Shown: in pieces, positions 1 to 3,206 of the stretch
Layout: each line of letters opens with the position of its first letter
Position numbering within the stretch: position 1 is the stretch's first letter
Source: Acidimicrobiales bacterium
GTDB taxonomy: Bacteria > Actinomycetota > Acidimicrobiia > Acidimicrobiales > Poriferisodalaceae
Direction: 5' to 3'
Length of the DNA stretch: 5,206 bases
NCBI GenBank assembly: GCA_020439485.1
Contig: JAGQSP010000209.1
Location: 6,614-11,819, forward strand
Position numbers and translations under genes: made by a program
The notes under the pieces: generated by a model
The model's database searches: none
The model's input: only the letters and a program-made list of their open reading frames with translations
What the model was told of the DNA's origin: nothing

Positions 1-855
1 CATGGCGTGACCGAAGGCCCCACCATGTGGCTGACAGGTGCCATCCACGGCGACGAGATCGTCGGAGTCGAGATAATCAGGCGGGTCCTCAACACCGCCG
101 ACCCCACCAAGATGGCAGGCACCGTGTTGGCGTGCCCTGTGGTGAACGTGCCAGGCTTCGCCAATTCCGAGCGCTACTTCCCCGACAGGCGCGACCTGAA
201 CCGCTCGTTCCCCGGGTCCAATCGCGGCTCGCTGGCTTCGCGGTTCGCACGGGTTTTGATGGACCAGGTCATTCGTCGCGGCGACGTCGGCATCGACTTC
301 CACACCGGCTCCGACCACCGGGCAAACCACCCTCAGATTCGCGCCGATCTGTCGGACCAGTCGACCTCGGACCTGGCCCATGCCTTTGGCGCGCCGCTGT
401 CGATACACGCGCGCGTTCGAGACGGGTCGCTACGCGAGGCGGCCGTGAACGCCGGAGTCACCACCCTGCTGTACGAGGGCGGCGGCGCCTCCAGGTTCGA
501 CAGCCAGGCGGTCGAGGTGGGCACGGCGGGGGTGCTGAGGGTGATGCAACGAATAGGCCAACTGCAACCCGGCGACCAGTCGACCAGCGAACCGCCCGAG
601 ACCACCGTCGTGCGACGCTCGCATTGGGTCAGGTCGCCGCGAAGTGGCATCGCCAGAGTCGAGGTCGAACTCGGCCAACACCTGGTGCCGCGCCAACCGG
701 TGGCGACGGTGACCGACGCGTACGGATCGTGGGAGTGGACCATCAGGGCCCGTTCTCACGCGGTGGTGATAGGCAGGAACGAGCGCCCGGTGGTGCATCA
801 GGGAGACGCCCTGGTGCACCTGGGCACCCCCGTAGACCAAACCCAGGACGGCTGA
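1..855 (+). CDS. Succinylglutamate desuccinylase/aspartoacylase-family zinc hydrolase (5' partial)
   Basis: Zinc metallohydrolase of the AstE/AspA family (M14 carboxypeptidase-like fold). Family members cleave the amide bond of N-acyl amino acids, such as N-succinylglutamate or N-acetylaspartate, in the cytosol. Numbering from the GTG at position 7, the visible signatures are HGDE (residues 14-17, zinc ligands His14 and Glu17), RDLNR (62-66, substrate-carboxylate binding), DFHTG (97-101, third ligand His99) and YEGG (156-159, catalytic Glu157). Residues about 203-275 resemble the C-terminal beta-barrel/biotinyl-like domain. The frame is open to the left edge, and the GTG lies inside the conserved strand that leads into HGDE. 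The true start is therefore probably upstream, with roughly 30-50 residues missing. The TGA at 853-855 lies three bases before the rimK-like ATG, which implies an operon. Family is confident. The exact substrate is unknown, and the pairing with a glutamate ligase hints at a glutamyl or acyl-glutamate substrate. Confidence 0.88.
   Translation, partial: HGVTEGPTMWLTGAIHGDEIVGVEIIRRVLNTADPTKMAGTVLACPVVNVPGFANSERYFPDRRDLNRSFPGSNRGSLASRFARVLMDQVIRRGDVGIDFHTGSDHRANHPQIRADLSDQSTSDLAHAFGAPLSIHARVRDGSLREAAVNAGVTTLLYEGGGASRFDSQAVEVGTAGVLRVMQRIGQLQPGDQSTSEPPETTVVRRSHWVRSPRSGIARVEVELGQHLVPRQPVATVTDAYGSWEWTIRARSHAVVIGRNERPVVHQGDALVHLGTPVDQTQDG
845..848 (+). promoter_or_regulatory. Ribosome binding site of the rimK-like gene
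   Basis: AGGA lies inside the last codons of the hydrolase gene, ten bases before ATG 859. It is a modest Shine-Dalgarno match at slightly long spacing. Translation probably also depends on ribosomes finishing the hydrolase gene, whose stop is three bases before the ATG. Confidence 0.5.
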
Positions 856-858
856 CGA

Positions 859-2082
859 ATGAAGCTAGGAATCCTCTCTCGCTCGCCTCATGCGTACAGC
901 ACCAGGCGTTTGAAGGCCGCAGCGCTCGACCGCGGCCACAAGGCAATAGTTCTCAACACGCTTCGTTTCGCGATCGACCTGACCAGCGACGAGCCCGACC
1001 TGCAGTACCGCGGCAAGCCGTTGTCGGATTACGACGCGGTAATACCCCGAATCGGCGCATCGATCACGTTCTACGGACTGGCCGTGGTGCGCCAGTTCGA
1101 GCAGATGGACGTGTACACGCCCAACACCGCCAACGGCATCGCGAACTCGCGCGACAAACTCAGGTCGATCCAGATCCTGTCGCGACACAACATCGGCATC
1201 CCCGCAACGACCTTCGTTCGCAACCGCAAAGACGTGCTGCCCGCAATCGAACGGGTCGGTGGCGCTCCGGTGGTGATCAAGCTGCTCGAAGGCACCCAGG
1301 GAATCGGGGTCATCCTGGCCCCGGACAACAAGGTCGCCGAAGCCGTCATCGAGACGCTGCAGTCGACCAAACAAAACGTGTTGATCCAGCGCTTCGTGGC
1401 CGAGAGCAAGGGACGCGACATCAGGGCCCTGGTGGTAGGAGACCGCGTCGTGGCTGCGATGCGGCGCACAGCGCAGCCTGGCGAGTTCCGCTCGAACGTG
1501 CACCGGGGCGGCTCGACCCAGATCGTCGAACTGGACGACGAGTACCAGCGGGTTGCGGTTCAGGCCGCCCAGATCATGGGCCTGAAGGTCGCAGGTGTCG
1601 ACATGCTGGAGAGCACAGACGGCCCCCTGGTGATGGAGGTCAACAGCTCGCCAGGCCTCGAAGGCATCGAGACCGCAACGGGACTGGACGTGGCGGGCGC
1701 AATCGTCGACTACATCGCCAGCCAGGTCGACTTCCCTGAGCTGGACGTGCGCCAGCGCTTGTCGGTGTCGACCGGTTATGGGGTCGCCGAACTGCACGTG
1801 GGCGAGGCGTCAGACATCGTGGGCAAGTCGATCGTCGACTCGGGTCTGCGCGAGCGCGACATCACCGTGCTGACGTTGAACCGCGGCTCGAAGGTGATCC
1901 CTAACCCCAAGGGCAGCAGGGTGCTCGAGTCCGACGACCGGCTGCTGTGCTTCGGTCGGCTCGACGAGATGCGCAGCCTGGTGCCGGCGCGCCGGCGCCG
2001 ACGGGCCCGCCCTCGTATCCAGCCGTTGCCCGACGACGCCCTGCCCGACGAGGCCCTCCCGGAGGAGGAGTCAGAGCAGTGA
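859..2082 (+). CDS. rimK: RimK-type alpha-L-glutamate ligase with C-terminal RCK_C (TrkA-C) domain
   Basis: ATP-grasp ligase that forms peptide bonds between glutamate and an acceptor. In E. coli, RimK adds glutamates to the C-terminus of ribosomal protein S6. Residues 1-292 follow E. coli RimK almost throughout: N-terminal MKLGILSR, VIPRIGASITFYG (61-73), SRDKLRSIQ (97-105), VVIKLLEGTQGIGV (138-151), FRSNVHRGG (210-218), AGVDML (245-250) and the metal/ATP-binding MEVNSSPGLEGIE (259-271). The enzyme is 407 aa, against 300 in E. coli. The extra part starts with an RCK_C/TrkA-C-like domain (about 303-375: AELHVGEASDIVGKSIVDSG, then LRERDITVLTLNRG, then ESDDRLLCFG). An Arg-rich linker (378-386) and an acidic tail of three LPxxx pentapeptides ending EEESEQ follow. 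ATG 859 fits the RimK N-terminus exactly and has AGGA ten bases upstream. It overlaps corA by four bases. Family assignment is very strong. The acceptor (S6, another protein, or a small molecule) cannot be told from sequence, so the gene symbol is by homology. Confidence 0.93.
   Translation: MKLGILSRSPHAYSTRRLKAAALDRGHKAIVLNTLRFAIDLTSDEPDLQYRGKPLSDYDAVIPRIGASITFYGLAVVRQFEQMDVYTPNTANGIANSRDKLRSIQILSRHNIGIPATTFVRNRKDVLPAIERVGGAPVVIKLLEGTQGIGVILAPDNKVAEAVIETLQSTKQNVLIQRFVAESKGRDIRALVVGDRVVAAMRRTAQPGEFRSNVHRGGSTQIVELDDEYQRVAVQAAQIMGLKVAGVDMLESTDGPLVMEVNSSPGLEGIETATGLDVAGAIVDYIASQVDFPELDVRQRLSVSTGYGVAELHVGEASDIVGKSIVDSGLRERDITVLTLNRGSKVIPNPKGSRVLESDDRLLCFGRLDEMRSLVPARRRRRARPRIQPLPDDALPDEALPEEESEQ
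2026..2070 (+). repeat. Three tandem 15-bp units encoding LPDDA-LPDEA-LPEEE
   Basis: Three consecutive 15-base units at 2026-2040, 2041-2055 and 2056-2070 encode an acidic pentapeptide repeat at residues 390-404 of the ligase, followed by SEQ and stop. The first two units are nearly identical (TTGCCCGACGACGCC and CTGCCCGACGAGGCC). The third has drifted to Glu codons. It follows directly on an Arg-rich linker (residues 378-386). Confidence 0.75.
2061..2070 (+). promoter_or_regulatory. Strong ribosome binding site of corA, inside the rimK-like tail
   Basis: GGAGGAGGAG sits eight bases before the GTG start at 2079 and is a near-ideal Shine-Dalgarno. The same bases encode the Glu run near the C-terminus of the ligase. 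This decides the corA start in favour of GTG 2079 over the upstream in-frame ATG at 1947. Confidence 0.8.
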
Positions 2083-3206
2083 CGGTGCAGATCCTCCACG
2101 CCAACAAGATGGTCGAGATGACCGACCTCGACCATGCCCTCCACGAGATGGGCGACGACGACTGGCTGTGGATCGACATCGGCGAGGCCTCGGCCAACTC
2201 GTCACTGGTGGTGCAGGTCGGCGAGGCGCTGGGCCTCGACCCCATCGCCATCTCCGACGCGGTGAACGAAGACGACCTTCCCAAGCTCGACGACTTCGGC
2301 GACCACCTTCTGCTGGTGCTGCGCGGGCTGGCCGACGACATGACCACCTACGAGGTCGATTGCTTCATCACCGCCAACCACCTGGTGACCGTTCGCAACA
2401 CCGAGTCGCCCGCCATCAACGCCATGTGGACACAGTGTCGGTTGCAACCGGGCTTGCTGTCGGGCGGTCCAGACGAACTGGCGGCCCGCATTGCCGACGT
2501 GATGAGCAGGCGGATGGCCCTGGTGGTCGAGTCGTTCGACGAACGAAACGACGAGTTGATCGATGCCGCCTTGCGCGCCGACCCCGACCTGATCGCCGAC
2601 CTCACCGCCGTTCGCCAGGATCTGGCCGAGATAAGGCGGGCAGTTCTGCCCCAGCGCGAGGCGCTGGATCAGGCTCGCCGCGCCGACTCCCCACTCATAA
2701 CCGTCGGCGGATCGAGGCGGTTCTCCGACGCCTTCGACGTCATCTCGCGTGCCGCATACGGCCTCGACGCGGCCCGCACCGCGCTGGCTGAAACGCTCGA
2801 CGCCTACCAGGGTTCTGAGGCCAGGCTCGCCACCGACGTCAGCCGAGTGCTGACGATCTACGCCGCCATCATGCTGCCGCTGACCGTGGTGACCAGCTTC
2901 TACGGCATGAACTTCGAGAACCTGCCCCTGCTGCGCCGCCAACACGGGTGGGTGCTGGCAGCCACGTTGATGGTGATCATCATGACCCTCAGCCTGGGTA
3001 TGTTCGTGTCGCTCGGGTGGATGCGGCGCCCCAGCGGAGGCGAAACCACCAAGGCCCTGGGCCGTGGCCTATACGAAGCGGCGCGCACCCCAGTGGTGCT
3101 GGTGGCCTCGCTGGTGCAGGCCCCCGTGCGCCCGGTTGCCAAGGGAGCGCGCAAGGCGCTGGCGCGGCGGCCCGCCAGGCGGGTCAGGGGCGACGAAACT
3201 CGCTGA
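2079..3206 (+). CDS. corA: CorA-family magnesium/divalent cation channel
   Basis: Inner-membrane CorA/2-TM-GxN channel that takes up Mg2+ (or Co2+, Ni2+, Zn2+ in some members), normally as a homopentamer with a large cytosolic N-terminal funnel. The 375-aa product has a soluble alpha/beta plus long-helix region (about 1-254), TM1 (about 255-275), the signature YGMNFENLP (275-283) and TM2 (about 291-313). GTG 2079 was chosen because it overlaps the rimK TGA as GTGA, has a GGAGGAGGAG ribosome binding site at the right distance, and starts the CorA-like sequence. An upstream in-frame ATG at 1947 would add 44 Pro/Arg-rich residues read out of frame from rimK. Two oddities stand out: the usual MPEL after GMN reads LPLL, so one loop glutamate is missing, and about 60 residues follow TM2 where many CorA proteins end within a few basic residues. 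Co-transcription with the ligase is likely. Transport specificity is not determinable. Confidence 0.9.
   Translation: MTVQILHANKMVEMTDLDHALHEMGDDDWLWIDIGEASANSSLVVQVGEALGLDPIAISDAVNEDDLPKLDDFGDHLLLVLRGLADDMTTYEVDCFITANHLVTVRNTESPAINAMWTQCRLQPGLLSGGPDELAARIADVMSRRMALVVESFDERNDELIDAALRADPDLIADLTAVRQDLAEIRRAVLPQREALDQARRADSPLITVGGSRRFSDAFDVISRAAYGLDAARTALAETLDAYQGSEARLATDVSRVLTIYAAIMLPLTVVTSFYGMNFENLPLLRRQHGWVLAATLMVIIMTLSLGMFVSLGWMRRPSGGETTKALGRGLYEAARTPVVLVASLVQAPVRPVAKGARKALARRPARRVRGDETR
3169..3185 (-). terminator. Short hairpin at the end of the FN3/propeller gene
   Basis: GGCCCGC-CAG-GCGGGTC on the + strand pairs over seven base pairs (one G-T) with a three-base loop. On the - strand it begins at the stop codon of the FN3/propeller gene. 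It lies within the last codons of corA and has no T-run. It is a candidate non-canonical terminator only. Confidence 0.28.

Noticed and set aside
7..9. GTG as the true start of the hydrolase gene
   Set aside because: Only 13 residues would precede the zinc motif HGDE. Family members have a longer N-terminal strand there, and the frame is open to position 1.
27..1739. Long + strand open frame (570 codons) in another frame across the hydrolase and ligase genes
   Set aside because: The product is Arg/Pro/Gly-rich low-complexity sequence typical of an out-of-frame reading of high-GC DNA. The overlapping frames encode clear AspA and RimK families.
865..1797. Antisense open frame of 310 codons opposite the ligase gene
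   Set aside because: No recognisable domain and a composition biased to His/Asp/Val/Arg. It is the mirror of a strongly supported gene.
1983..1996. Perfect 14-bp palindrome GCCGGCGCGCCGGC
   Set aside because: It lies in codons for a Pro-Ala-Arg stretch in GC-rich DNA, is made only of G and C, and has no second copy or promoter context. Chance is the simplest explanation.
1947..2078. Upstream ATG as start of corA
   Set aside because: It would add 44 Pro/Arg/Gly-rich residues read out of frame from the ligase gene, with no CorA similarity. GTG 2079 has a far better ribosome binding site and the stop/start overlap.
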